A stretch of DNA of 7,793 bases, from the NCBI GenBank assembly GCA_002418465.1, contig DIEE01000022.1, forward strand, positions 1-7,793. The letters run 5' to 3'. The notes beneath the pieces were generated by a model. The model was given only the letters and a program-made list of their open reading frames with translations, was not told the DNA's origin and made no database searches. The translations under genes and the position numbers were made by a program. Source of the DNA: Pseudomonas sp. UBA5782 (lineage in GTDB: Bacteria; Pseudomonadota; Gammaproteobacteria; Pseudomonadales; Pseudomonadaceae). Shown here piece after piece: positions 1-6,202 of the stretch; positions within the stretch are counted from its first letter, which is position 1, and every line of letters begins with the position of its first letter.

Positions 1-117
1 GCGCAGTGGGCCGGCCAGGGCGCACCGCTGGCGCGGGCGCTGCCGGCGGCGGAATTGCTGCGGGTGCTGCTGGAGGAACTGGACGCGGCGCGCCTCAGCG
101 CTTGCGCAGCCAGCTGA
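1..117 (+). CDS. Nitronate monooxygenase-like protein, C-terminal end only (partial)
   Basis: The first frame is open from the window edge to a TGA at 115-117 and encodes 38 residues. The stretch WAGQGAPLARALPAAELL resembles the C-terminal tail of bacterial nitronate monooxygenases (2-nitropropane dioxygenase family). These are FMN-dependent TIM-barrel enzymes that oxidise alkyl nitronates to carbonyl compounds and nitrite; their tail commonly reads WAGQ...PAAEL. The catalytic barrel lies outside the window, so the call rests on this tail alone and remains tentative. The last 23 bases overlap the 3' end of the converging channel gene, and there is no room for a terminator hairpin between the two stop codons. 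The alternative is an unrelated protein with a similar amphipathic C-terminal helix. Confidence 0.6.
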   Translation, partial: AQWAGQGAPLARALPAAELLRVLLEELDAARLSACAAS

Positions 118-1531
118 GGAAACCGGCCTTGTGCACCGCCGCCGGCTTCTGCAGCAGCAGCGACTGGCTGGCCTGCAGGCGGAAACGGTGCAGCCGCGAC
201 ATCGCCTCGGCGACCTCGCCGCCCGGTTCCAGGCATGCCTGGATGTGCACCTTGTCGAGCCGGTAGAGCACGCAGGCGGTCAGCGCGACGAAACGCGCCT
301 GCGAGGGCTGATCGGCAATCAGGCTCTCCTCGCCCATGATCTCGCCGGGGCCCATGCGTCCCGCCTCGATCAGCGTCGCGCCATCGGCCACCGACACTTC
401 GATCACCCCGGAACCGATGATCAGCAGGTCCTCGGTGAGGTCGCCGATGGCGATCACCTCCTCGCCGGCAGCGTGGTCCTGGCGCATCAGGTGGCTGCTC
501 AGCTCGTCCTTCTGCGGCCCGCTCAGGGTGCGGAAGATCTTCACCTCGTCGAGCAGCGCGCGGGCGCGGGACATCTCCCGCTGGGTCTGCGCCGAGGTGT
601 CCTCGCGCAGCACCGCGGAGGCCTCCAGGTGGCGGTAGGCGAGGTCGTAGAGCTGGTTGCGCACCGCGGCCTTCTTCGCCATCGCATCGACGAAACCGGT
701 GAGTTCGTACTCGACGGCGTCGACCCCGGAATTCTTGATGCCGACGCTCGGCCTGGGCGTCGGCAGCAGCGCGCTGCAACCCTGCAACGCGCGCTCGAGG
801 GCGTCGAGCACCGTGCGCGGGCGCGCCAGGCGCGGCAGTTCCAGGCGGATCGACACGCCGTGCACGTCGCGCGGGCGGCTGAAGTTGAGGATCTTCGCCT
901 TGGCCGCCACCGAGTTGGGCACCACCGCCATGCTGCCCTGGGCGGTGAGCAGGTGGGTGGAACGCCAGTCGATCTCCACCACCTTGCCTTCGGTGCCGTC
1001 GATGGAGATCCAGTCATCCAGCTGATAGGGCTTGGTGGTGTTCAGCACGATCCCGGAAAACACGTCACCCAGGGTGCTCTGCAGCGCCAGGCCGACGATG
1101 ATCGCCACCGCGCCTGAGGTAGCCAGCAGGCCGCGCACCGGCAGCTCCATGACGTAGGCCGCGGCGGCGACGATGGCGACCAGGAAGATGATCGCGCCGA
1201 GCACGTCTTGCAGCAGGCGCCCGGTATGTCCGCCGCGCGGCATCAGCAGCGGGCCGATGACCACCGTCAGGGTCCGCGCGCAGAACAGCCACCAGATGAT
1301 TTCCAGGGCGATGGCGAGCAGGTGCAGCGGCACGTCTTCCGCCCAGGGCGCGGCCTGCAACGGGCTCAGCCCGGCCTCGAAGATGAGCACGCTGTAGAGC
1401 AGGAAGATGCCCAGGCGCAGGGCGATCTTCCAGGGCTTGTGGCGCGCGTCGAGGAGTTGCCAGGCGAGCAGGTCGATGGCGACCAGCAGCACGGCGGCGA
1501 TCAACGGATGGGCGGAGAGGATCGGCAGCAT
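95..1531 (-). CDS. MscS-family mechanosensitive channel with C-terminal cyclic-nucleotide-binding-like domain
   Basis: This 478-residue inner-membrane protein has the layout of the bacterial cyclic-nucleotide-gated (bCNG) branch of the MscS superfamily. Hydrophobic segments lie near residues 9-27, 36-55, 68-93 and 107-130. They are followed by the pore-lining helix at about 134-163, rich in Gly and Ala (SGAVAIIVGLALQSTLGDVF), which is the most diagnostic MscS feature. The beta domain follows at about 165-215 (PYQLDDWISIDGTEGKV, then VVPNS), then the alpha/beta vestibule to about 310. A cNMP-like beta-barrel occupies about 330-432. In its phosphate-binding cassette Gly400-Glu401 is present, but the position normally held by the phosphate-contacting Arg is Ser410, with an Arg three residues later (413). 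cAMP/cGMP binding is therefore uncertain. MscS relatives release solutes on hypo-osmotic shock; bCNG members often gate poorly by tension. The ATG at 1531 is the first Met before TM1 and has only a weak Shine-Dalgarno. Confidence 0.93.
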   Translation of the reverse strand: MLPILSAHPLIAAVLLVAIDLLAWQLLDARHKPWKIALRLGIFLLYSVLIFEAGLSPLQAAPWAEDVPLHLLAIALEIIWWLFCARTLTVVIGPLLMPRGGHTGRLLQDVLGAIIFLVAIVAAAAYVMELPVRGLLATSGAVAIIVGLALQSTLGDVFSGIVLNTTKPYQLDDWISIDGTEGKVVEIDWRSTHLLTAQGSMAVVPNSVAAKAKILNFSRPRDVHGVSIRLELPRLARPRTVLDALERALQGCSALLPTPRPSVGIKNSGVDAVEYELTGFVDAMAKKAAVRNQLYDLAYRHLEASAVLREDTSAQTQREMSRARALLDEVKIFRTLSGPQKDELSSHLMRQDHAAGEEVIAIGDLTEDLLIIGSGVIEVSVADGATLIEAGRMGPGEIMGEESLIADQPSQARFVALTACVLYRLDKVHIQACLEPGGEVAEAMSRLHRFRLQASQSLLLQKPAAVHKAGFLSWLRKR

Positions 1532-1561
1532 CGCGGCTTCGCTGGGGCGGGAGAGGCGCTA

Positions 1562-1567
1562 GTTATA
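1562..1567 (-). promoter_or_regulatory. Possible -10 element for the channel gene
   Basis: On the minus strand TATAAC lies 30 bases upstream of the channel gene's ATG, a plausible distance for a short leader. I could not find a convincing -35 hexamer at 16-18 bases spacing, so this is only a candidate. It is one of the few AT-rich spots in the 78-base gap between the channel gene and the acyltransferase stop codon. Confidence 0.3.
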
Positions 1568-1581
1568 GCGGTAATCCGGGG

Positions 1582-1602
1582 AAAAAGATCGCCCCGCCGC
1601 GA
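1582..1602 (-). terminator. Weak candidate intrinsic terminator after the acyltransferase gene
   Basis: Reading the minus strand just past the acyltransferase stop (TGA at 1612-1610), a short GC-rich stem TCGC/GCGA with a six-base G-rich loop is followed by TCTTTTTC. The T-run is convincing but the stem is only four base pairs. The acyltransferase mRNA may end here, which would separate it from the channel gene; the short stem keeps confidence low. Confidence 0.3.
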
Positions 1603-1609
1603 GCGCCGC

Positions 1610-2650
1610 TCAGAGCGTGCGCGGGGTCATCGCCAGGCGCCGCTGGCGGCGCTTGTCCAGCGACATCCAGGCGGGCGCCTCGTACAGCCACTTGATGCCC
1701 ATCGCCTGCAGGATCTTCGCCGCGATCACCGGCAGCACCAGACCGATCAGGCAGCCGGCGAGGATGTGCACGAAGACGCTGTCGATGCCGAAGAACTTGC
1801 TGAGGATCACCCGGATGCCGCTTCCCGCGAGGATGTGCATCAGGTAGATCGGCATCGACAGCGCGCCCAGCGTCACTACCCAGGCGACCGGCTTGCGCGC
1901 CAGCACCATGCAGGCGCTGACGACGAACAGGATGGCATTCATCGCCACCAGCAGCGAGGCCGCGCCGCGCTCCTCGTAGCGCATGCCGAGCACGCCGTGG
2001 AACCAGTATTCCAGCGCGACGAAAGCCAGCCCGCTGAACGCCGCGACCACCCCGGCGCGGCTTTCGACGCTTTCGCGGATGCTGTTGAACCAGACGCCGA
2101 AGGCGAAGAACACGAAGTTCTGCGCGATGAAGTTGAAGACGAAGAAGTTCGGCCCGCGGCTCTGGAAGATGTAGATCACCGCGCCGGCCACCAGCAGCGG
2201 CAGGAACATCACGCTGCGCCGGTAGAGCAGCACGCTCAGGGTGAAGATCAGGAACAGCGCGTAGAGGAACCAGAACTGCGCGCGCGGCGACCAGAGCAGG
2301 GAGAACACCTGGGCGAAGCTGACGTCGCCGTTGGTGTAGCTGGACAGCAGCGCCTCGATCGAACCCTGCAGGATCGACCAGATGACGAAGGGATAGAACA
2401 CCGTGTCGATCTTGCTGAAGAACACCCCGCTGGCGCCGCGGCTGTTCATCGAATGCCAGAAGAACAGCCCGGAAAGGAAGAAGAACAGCGGCATGTGGAA
2501 GCTGTAGATGACGCTGTCCACCAGCCTGTGGAAGAGGATGTGGTCGTCGATTATGCCGGCAGCCAGCAACCCGCGCACGACGTGACCATAGACCACCAGG
2601 ACGATGCCGATGGCCTTGCCGTAGTCCACCCACAGGTTGCGATTGTTCAT
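1610..2650 (-). CDS. Membrane acyltransferase, acyltransferase-3 family (OafA/WecH/fucose-4-O-acetylase-like)
   Basis: This 346-residue protein is almost entirely hydrophobic, with about ten membrane segments. It begins with the family's N-terminal signature DYGKAIGIVLVVYGH at 9-23; His23 corresponds to the conserved histidine thought to take part in acyl transfer. A second conserved motif, SFHMPLFFFLSG (50-61), contains His52. The late MPIYLMHI motif (266-273) is also typical. Family members move acetyl or other acyl groups across the inner membrane onto sugars of O-antigen, exopolysaccharide, peptidoglycan or periplasmic glucans. The sequence looks closest in style to the fucose-4-O-acetylase group, but the acceptor cannot be read from it. 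The ATG at 2650 has a good Shine-Dalgarno (AAGGA, four bases upstream), and the length fits a single-domain member without a periplasmic SGNH domain. The basic C-terminus (KRRQRR) fits a cytoplasmic tail. It follows the GH5 hydrolase gene in the same direction, across a gap of 290 bases. Confidence 0.9.
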   Translation of the reverse strand: MNNRNLWVDYGKAIGIVLVVYGHVVRGLLAAGIIDDHILFHRLVDSVIYSFHMPLFFFLSGLFFWHSMNSRGASGVFFSKIDTVFYPFVIWSILQGSIEALLSSYTNGDVSFAQVFSLLWSPRAQFWFLYALFLIFTLSVLLYRRSVMFLPLLVAGAVIYIFQSRGPNFFVFNFIAQNFVFFAFGVWFNSIRESVESRAGVVAAFSGLAFVALEYWFHGVLGMRYEERGAASLLVAMNAILFVVSACMVLARKPVAWVVTLGALSMPIYLMHILAGSGIRVILSKFFGIDSVFVHILAGCLIGLVLPVIAAKILQAMGIKWLYEAPAWMSLDKRRQRRLAMTPRTL

Positions 2651-2940
2651 GACGTCCTTTTCCTCGAGAGCGCCCGTGGCGTGTCACGAACCAGGGCTTG
2701 GCGGAATTGGCGCGACGCCTGACGAGGGGCGGCGCACTCACTCTGCGATCACTTCCGCAAGGAGCGCCGAGTACGCGGCATCGTCGCTGCCGACCGGCGT
2801 CTCCTCAGGAGATTGATTTCGCAACCCCATCAAGGGCCCAACTTTGAGCACGGAAAAATCGGCGGGTTCCGCGCGCGGCGGGCGTTCGGACGAACGTACC
2901 TTTTTCGGTACGTGCCAAGAGCGACCGCCGCGCGCGGGCC
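2651..2940. other. Intergenic region between the GH5 and acyltransferase genes
   Basis: No convincing gene lies here. The only minus-strand frame of note ends at 2738. Its downstream-most ATG (2830) would give a 30-residue peptide, starting MGLRNQSPEE and ending LLAEVIAE, but it has no Shine-Dalgarno. The region holds a nested palindrome (2869-2937), a T5 run on the minus strand (2858-2854) and the acyltransferase ribosome-binding site (2655-2659). I could not recognise a sigma-70 or sigma-54 promoter for the acyltransferase gene, so it may be read through from the GH5 gene or start from a promoter I cannot see. Confidence 0.5.
2869..2937. repeat. Nested palindrome: 13-bp perfect inverted repeat enclosing two smaller hairpins
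   Basis: The outer arms CCGCGCGCGGCGG (2869-2881) and CCGCCGCGCGCGG (2925-2937) are perfect inverted repeats. Inside are two further palindromes: CGTTCG/CGAACG (2883-2888 with 2891-2896, two-base loop) and ACGTACC/GGTACGT (2894-2900 with 2907-2913, loop TTTTTC). The inner two share three bases, so they compete or shorten each other. The unit could fold as a branched stem in RNA or a cruciform in DNA. It starts only four bases past the GH5 stop codon. It may stabilise or help terminate that transcript, although the nearest T-run is about ten bases beyond the stem, too far for a standard intrinsic terminator. A REP/BIME-like repetitive extragenic element is the main alternative. Confidence 0.75.
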
Positions 2941-3993
2941 TCAGGATTTCTTCGGGCCGATCGCCTCGCAGCTGCCGCTGCCCAGGTACTTCTGCAGCAC
3001 CGGCCATTGCGGGCGGTCCTTGCCGTCGAGCGGTTCGATGGACATGTGGTAGTTGCGGCCCCAGGACGGGCCGGCGGCCCAATAGGTCATCGGCATGCAG
3101 TTTTCCTGCAGGTAGCTCAGCAGGTTGTCCATGATCGGCAGCCAGCGCGGGTCGTTGTTGGGCACGCCGAATTCGCCCAGGTGGCCGCGCTTGCCGTGCT
3201 TGCGCAGCCACTCGACGAACGGCTCGACGCGCTTTACCGCCACCATCGGATCGTAGTTGTCCGGCATCGCCTGCTTGTAGAGGCCGCTGCTGTCCTTGTC
3301 GGCATAGATGTGCGCGGAGAACACCAGGTTGTCCGCCGGGTCGACCAGTTTCAGCAGGTCGTCGTTGAGTCCCGGCCAGCGCTGCGCCGACGACCAGCTG
3401 CGGCCCTCGACGTAGATGGTCTTGCTCTTATCGTACTTGCGCACGCCGTCGATGCCGGCCTGGGCGACATCGAACCAGTAGCGCTCGGCGTCGCCGTAGG
3501 GCTCGTTCATGATGTCGTAGGAGTACAGCGTGTCGTTGTTCGCCCAGCGCTCGGCGATGCGCTCCATCAGGTCCTGGTAGGCCTTGATCGGCACGTCGGC
3601 GTCGCCAATGATCTTGCCGTAGTAGCGCCCGTAGTTGTGCACGTCGAGCATCACGCGGATGCCGTTGGCCTTGGCGTCCTCGAGGGTCTTGTCGATGCGC
3701 GCCGCGTAGTCGCTGTCGAAATCGCCGAATTGCTGCGGCTGCAGGCGCTCCCAGATGATCGAGAAGCGAATCCAGGTGATGCCGCGCTCCTTCCACTGGA
3801 CGAAATAGTCCGGCGGCGGGAAGAAGTAGTTGGTGCCGTGTTTGCCCGGCAGCGTGCCGCCGGCGAAGCCCGCACCGGCGACGTTGATGCCGACCAGTTG
3901 CGGCGGCGCCTCCTGGGCCTGGGCGGCGCCCGTTAGCAGGCTCGCGAACAGCAGCGCACACAGCTTGCCCCGTAGGGTCGAAGCGCTCTTCAT
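2941..3993 (-). CDS. Secreted glycoside hydrolase family 5 (cellulase-like) enzyme
   Basis: From the ATG at 3993 the protein has 350 residues and opens with a classical Sec signal peptide: basic MKSASTLRGK, a hydrophobic core, and a likely cut after Ala26 (AQA|QEA). The mature part is a GH5 (clan GH-A) barrel. Visible landmarks are the early Arg76 (WIRFSIIWERLQP), DVHNY (117-121), the acid/base Glu164 in MNEP, the HIY motif at His228-Tyr230, the nucleophile Glu274 in GEFG, and the substrate-stacking Trp305. All catalytic residues are intact, so it should be an active retaining beta-glycosidase, probably an endo-beta-1,4-glucanase-type enzyme. The start motif (GINVAGAGF) recalls subfamily GH5_5, but the subfamily is a guess. 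It likely acts in the periplasm or outside the cell. In-frame ATGs at 4026 (AGGGA four bases upstream) and 4044 are possible; I prefer 3993 for its GGAG eight bases upstream and compact signal peptide. The acyltransferase gene lies downstream in the same direction. Confidence 0.9.
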   Translation of the reverse strand: MKSASTLRGKLCALLFASLLTGAAQAQEAPPQLVGINVAGAGFAGGTLPGKHGTNYFFPPPDYFVQWKERGITWIRFSIIWERLQPQQFGDFDSDYAARIDKTLEDAKANGIRVMLDVHNYGRYYGKIIGDADVPIKAYQDLMERIAERWANNDTLYSYDIMNEPYGDAERYWFDVAQAGIDGVRKYDKSKTIYVEGRSWSSAQRWPGLNDDLLKLVDPADNLVFSAHIYADKDSSGLYKQAMPDNYDPMVAVKRVEPFVEWLRKHGKRGHLGEFGVPNNDPRWLPIMDNLLSYLQENCMPMTYWAAGPSWGRNYHMSIEPLDGKDRPQWPVLQKYLGSGSCEAIGPKKS

Positions 3994-4270
3994 GGGTTCA
4001 TCTCCGGTCCGATGGGAACTCGCCATGTATTCCCTTGACCACAAGCGACCCGGATACCCCGACGAGGTTCAAAAATGCCCGGCTAGACGCATCGCCGCGC
4101 TGCGGCGCGAAAGCTGCGACGCGCCGGGTCCACGCCGGATGCCGAGGGCCCGATGGCGCCGCGCCGCTTCTGTTACCGGAGGTTGCCGGGGGCTGACTAG
4201 ACTTACGTCCAATGTCGAGCGCGCCGGGTGCGGCCGACCATGCGCGCTGAACAACAAGAGCGAGCCAGCC
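3994..4270. other. Divergent intergenic/promoter region between the GH5 and DUF294 genes
   Basis: This 277-base stretch must contain the promoters of both divergent genes. Long open frames cross it on both strands but have no recognisable domains here and are GC-driven shadows. It holds a GC-rich six-bp hairpin CGCCGC-GCT-GCGGCG (4093-4107), a competing stem GGCGCG/CGCGCC (4104-4109 with 4120-4125), and an ECF-sigma-like candidate promoter for the GH5 gene. On the + strand TTACCG (4173-4178) and TAGACT (4198-4203) are a very weak sigma-70-like pair at 19 bases spacing that could serve the DUF294 gene. Confidence 0.45.
4044..4070 (-). promoter_or_regulatory. Candidate extracytoplasmic-stress (AlgU/RpoE-like) promoter for the GH5 gene
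   Basis: On the minus strand GAACCT (4070-4065) matches five of six bases of the GAACTT -35 element used by AlgU/RpoE-type sigma factors. It is followed after 16 bases by TCGCT (4048-4044), which matches only the leading TC of the usual -10. If used, transcription would begin near 4037. That would exclude the ATG at 4044 and leave the ATGs at 4026 or 3993 as GH5 starts. The match is partial and could be chance. Confidence 0.25.
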
Positions 4271-6202
4271 ATGAGCAAAGCCGACGCCTTCGCCCAGGCG
4301 GGCAAGACCGCCGTGCTGCAGAACATCCACGGCACCATGGAATTCCTGCAGAAGTACCCGCCGTTCAACCAGATGGAGAACGCCCACCTGGCGTTCATGG
4401 TGGAGAACTGCCAGTTGCGCTTCTACGGCGCCGGCGAGTCGATCATCAAACCGGCCGATGGCGCCGTGCAGCACTTCTACATCGTCAAGCAGGGCCGGGT
4501 GCATGGCGAGCGCCCGCACAGCGCCCGGCGCGGCACCGAGACCACTTTCGAGATCGCTGCCGGCGAGTGCTTCCCGCTGGCCGCGCTGATCGGCGAGCGC
4601 GCCACGCGCACCGAACACCTGGCCGCCGAGGACACCTTCTGCCTGCAGCTGGGCAAGCCGGCGTTCGTCAAGCTGTTCGGCGTATCCAGTGTGTTCCGCG
4701 ATTTCGCCCTGCGCGGGGTGAGCAGCCTGCTCGACCAGGTCAACCAGCAGATCCAGCTGCGCGCCGCGGAAACCCTGGGCGCGCAATATTCGCTGGATAC
4801 CCGACTGGGCGAGCTGTCGATGCGCCAGCCGGTGAGCTGCGCGCCCGGCACCTCGCTGCGCGAGGCGGTGCGGCTGATGGACGAGCAGAGCGTCGGCAGC
4901 ATCGTCATCGTCGACGCCGAACAGCGCCCGCTGGGTATCTTCACCCTGCGCGATCTGCGCGGCGCGGTGGCTGGCGGCGGCGAGATGAACCAGCCGATCG
5001 AGGCGCTGATGATCCGCGAGCCGTTCCACCTGTCGCCCGACGCCAGCGCCTTCGACGCCGCCATCGCCATGACCGAGCGGCACATCGCCCACGTCTGCCT
5101 GGTCGAGGACGGCCGTCTGCGCGGCGTGGTCTCCGAGCGCGACCTGTTCTCCCTGCAGCGCGTCGACCTGGTTCACCTGGCGCGGACCATCCGCCACGCC
5201 GGGCGCATCGAGACGCTGGCGGCGCTGCGCCGCGACATCCACCTGCTGGTCGACCGCATGCTCGCCCACGGCGCGAGTTCGACGCAGATCACCCACATCA
5301 TCACGCTGCTCAACGACCACACCGTGTGCCGGGTGATCGAGCTGGTGCTGGAGGAATGCGGTGACCCCGGCGTGCCCTTCACCTGGCTGTGCTTCGGCAG
5401 CGAGGGCCGTCGCGAGCAGACCCTGCACACCGATCAGGACAACGGCATCCTCTTCGACGCCGAGGATTCGGCTGCCGCCGCGGCGATCCGCGGGCGCCTG
5501 CTGCCACTGGCCGAACGGATCAACGAGGCCCTGGCGCTGTGCGGCTTCGCCCTGTGCATGGGACGGATCATGGCCGGCAACCCGGAGCTGTGCCTGTCGC
5601 GCGCCGAGTGGTCGCGGCGCTTCGCCGGCTTCGTCCGCGAGGCGACCCCGGAGAACCTGCTCGGCTCGAGCATCTACTTCGACCTGCGCGCGGTCTGGGG
5701 CCCGCCGGAAGGCTGCGATCAGCTGCGCCGCGAGCTGCTGCGGCAGATCGACGACAACCGCATCTTCCAGCGCATGATGGCCGAGAACGCCCTGCGCCAG
5801 CGCCCGCCGGTGGGCCGTTTCCGCGACTTCGTGGTGGCCCGCAAGGGCGCCGAGAAGGACACCCTGGACCTCAAGGTGCAGGGCCTGACGCCCTTCGTCG
5901 ACGGCGCCCGCTTGCTCGCCCTGGCCCACGGCATCGAGGCCGGCAACACGCTGGAACGCCTGCGCCAGCTGGTCGCCCAGGGCGTCATCGACGTGCAGGA
6001 CGGCGGCGCCTACGAAGAGGCGTATCACATCATCCAGCTGATCCGCATGCAGCAGCACCAGCAGCAGGCGCGGCAGAACCTGCCCTATTCCAACCGCCTC
6101 GACCCGGACACCCTCAATCACCTCGACCGGCGCATCCTGCGCGAATCCTTCCGCCAGGCGCAGCGCCTGCAGAGCAGCCTGGCGCTGAGGTATCAGCTGT
6201 GA
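4271..6202 (+). CDS. cNMP-like / tandem CBS / DUF294 nucleotidyltransferase-like signalling protein
   Basis: A 643-residue soluble protein with four recognisable parts. Residues about 30-135 form a cyclic-nucleotide-binding-like barrel, with FPLAALIGER where the canonical FGE...R cassette should be, so classical cAMP binding is doubtful. Residues about 183-300 are a CBS pair, each ending in a typical GIFTLRDL or GVVSERDL strand-helix; such pairs bind adenine nucleotides. Residues about 325-475 are the DUF294/GlnD-like nucleotidyltransferase domain with an intact signature, FGSEGRREQTLHTDQDN (375-391), including the G-S pair and the Asp388/Asp390 metal ligands. Residues about 490-640 match the DUF294 C-terminal helical region. 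The family is related to GlnD uridylyltransferase, but its substrate is unknown to me. The start is set at the ATG just before the conserved N-terminus; the frame stays open upstream only as antisense to the GH5 gene. The Shine-Dalgarno is weak. The stop overlaps the exonuclease start by four bases. From memory, Pseudomonas homologues lie beside an acetate-type sodium:solute symporter; none is present here. Confidence 0.9.
   Translation: MSKADAFAQAGKTAVLQNIHGTMEFLQKYPPFNQMENAHLAFMVENCQLRFYGAGESIIKPADGAVQHFYIVKQGRVHGERPHSARRGTETTFEIAAGECFPLAALIGERATRTEHLAAEDTFCLQLGKPAFVKLFGVSSVFRDFALRGVSSLLDQVNQQIQLRAAETLGAQYSLDTRLGELSMRQPVSCAPGTSLREAVRLMDEQSVGSIVIVDAEQRPLGIFTLRDLRGAVAGGGEMNQPIEALMIREPFHLSPDASAFDAAIAMTERHIAHVCLVEDGRLRGVVSERDLFSLQRVDLVHLARTIRHAGRIETLAALRRDIHLLVDRMLAHGASSTQITHIITLLNDHTVCRVIELVLEECGDPGVPFTWLCFGSEGRREQTLHTDQDNGILFDAEDSAAAAAIRGRLLPLAERINEALALCGFALCMGRIMAGNPELCLSRAEWSRRFAGFVREATPENLLGSSIYFDLRAVWGPPEGCDQLRRELLRQIDDNRIFQRMMAENALRQRPPVGRFRDFVVARKGAEKDTLDLKVQGLTPFVDGARLLALAHGIEAGNTLERLRQLVAQGVIDVQDGGAYEEAYHIIQLIRMQQHQQQARQNLPYSNRLDPDTLNHLDRRILRESFRQAQRLQSSLALRYQL

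Noticed and set aside
95..1531. Interpretation as a potassium-type cyclic-nucleotide-gated channel
   Set aside because: There is no GYG selectivity filter, and the pore helix, beta domain and vestibule are those of MscS.
1208..2722. A 504-residue open frame on the plus strand opposite the acyltransferase gene
   Set aside because: Very rich in Glu, Gln, His, Asp and Arg with no recognisable domain; the opposite strand encodes a clear membrane acyltransferase with conserved motifs.
2738..3211. A 157-residue minus-strand frame overlapping the GH5 3' end
   Set aside because: Most of it is an out-of-frame shadow of the GH5 gene, and it reads straight through the palindrome. Only the last 30 codons are worth a check.
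4093..4125. GC-rich hairpins in the divergent intergenic region considered as a riboswitch or terminator
   Set aside because: Stems are only six base pairs with no T-run and no match to a riboswitch I know; in DNA this GC-rich such stems are expected by chance.
3830..4270. N-terminal extension of the DUF294 protein by 147 residues
   Set aside because: It would run antisense through the GH5 signal-peptide region and the divergent promoter region. The extra residues show no domain, and the family N-terminus begins at the ATG at 4271.
3998..6121. A 707-residue open frame on the minus strand opposite the DUF294 gene
   Set aside because: It is low-complexity in composition (rich in Gln, Ala, Val, Asp, His), shows no domain motif, and lies opposite a gene with clear domains. 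Such frames arise from GC-rich third codon positions.
5389..6198. Extension of the exonuclease frame upstream to 5389
   Set aside because: The upstream part is an Arg/Pro/Ala-rich out-of-frame reading of the DUF294 gene. The GTG at 6199 with GAGG eight bases upstream and stop-start overlap is a better start.
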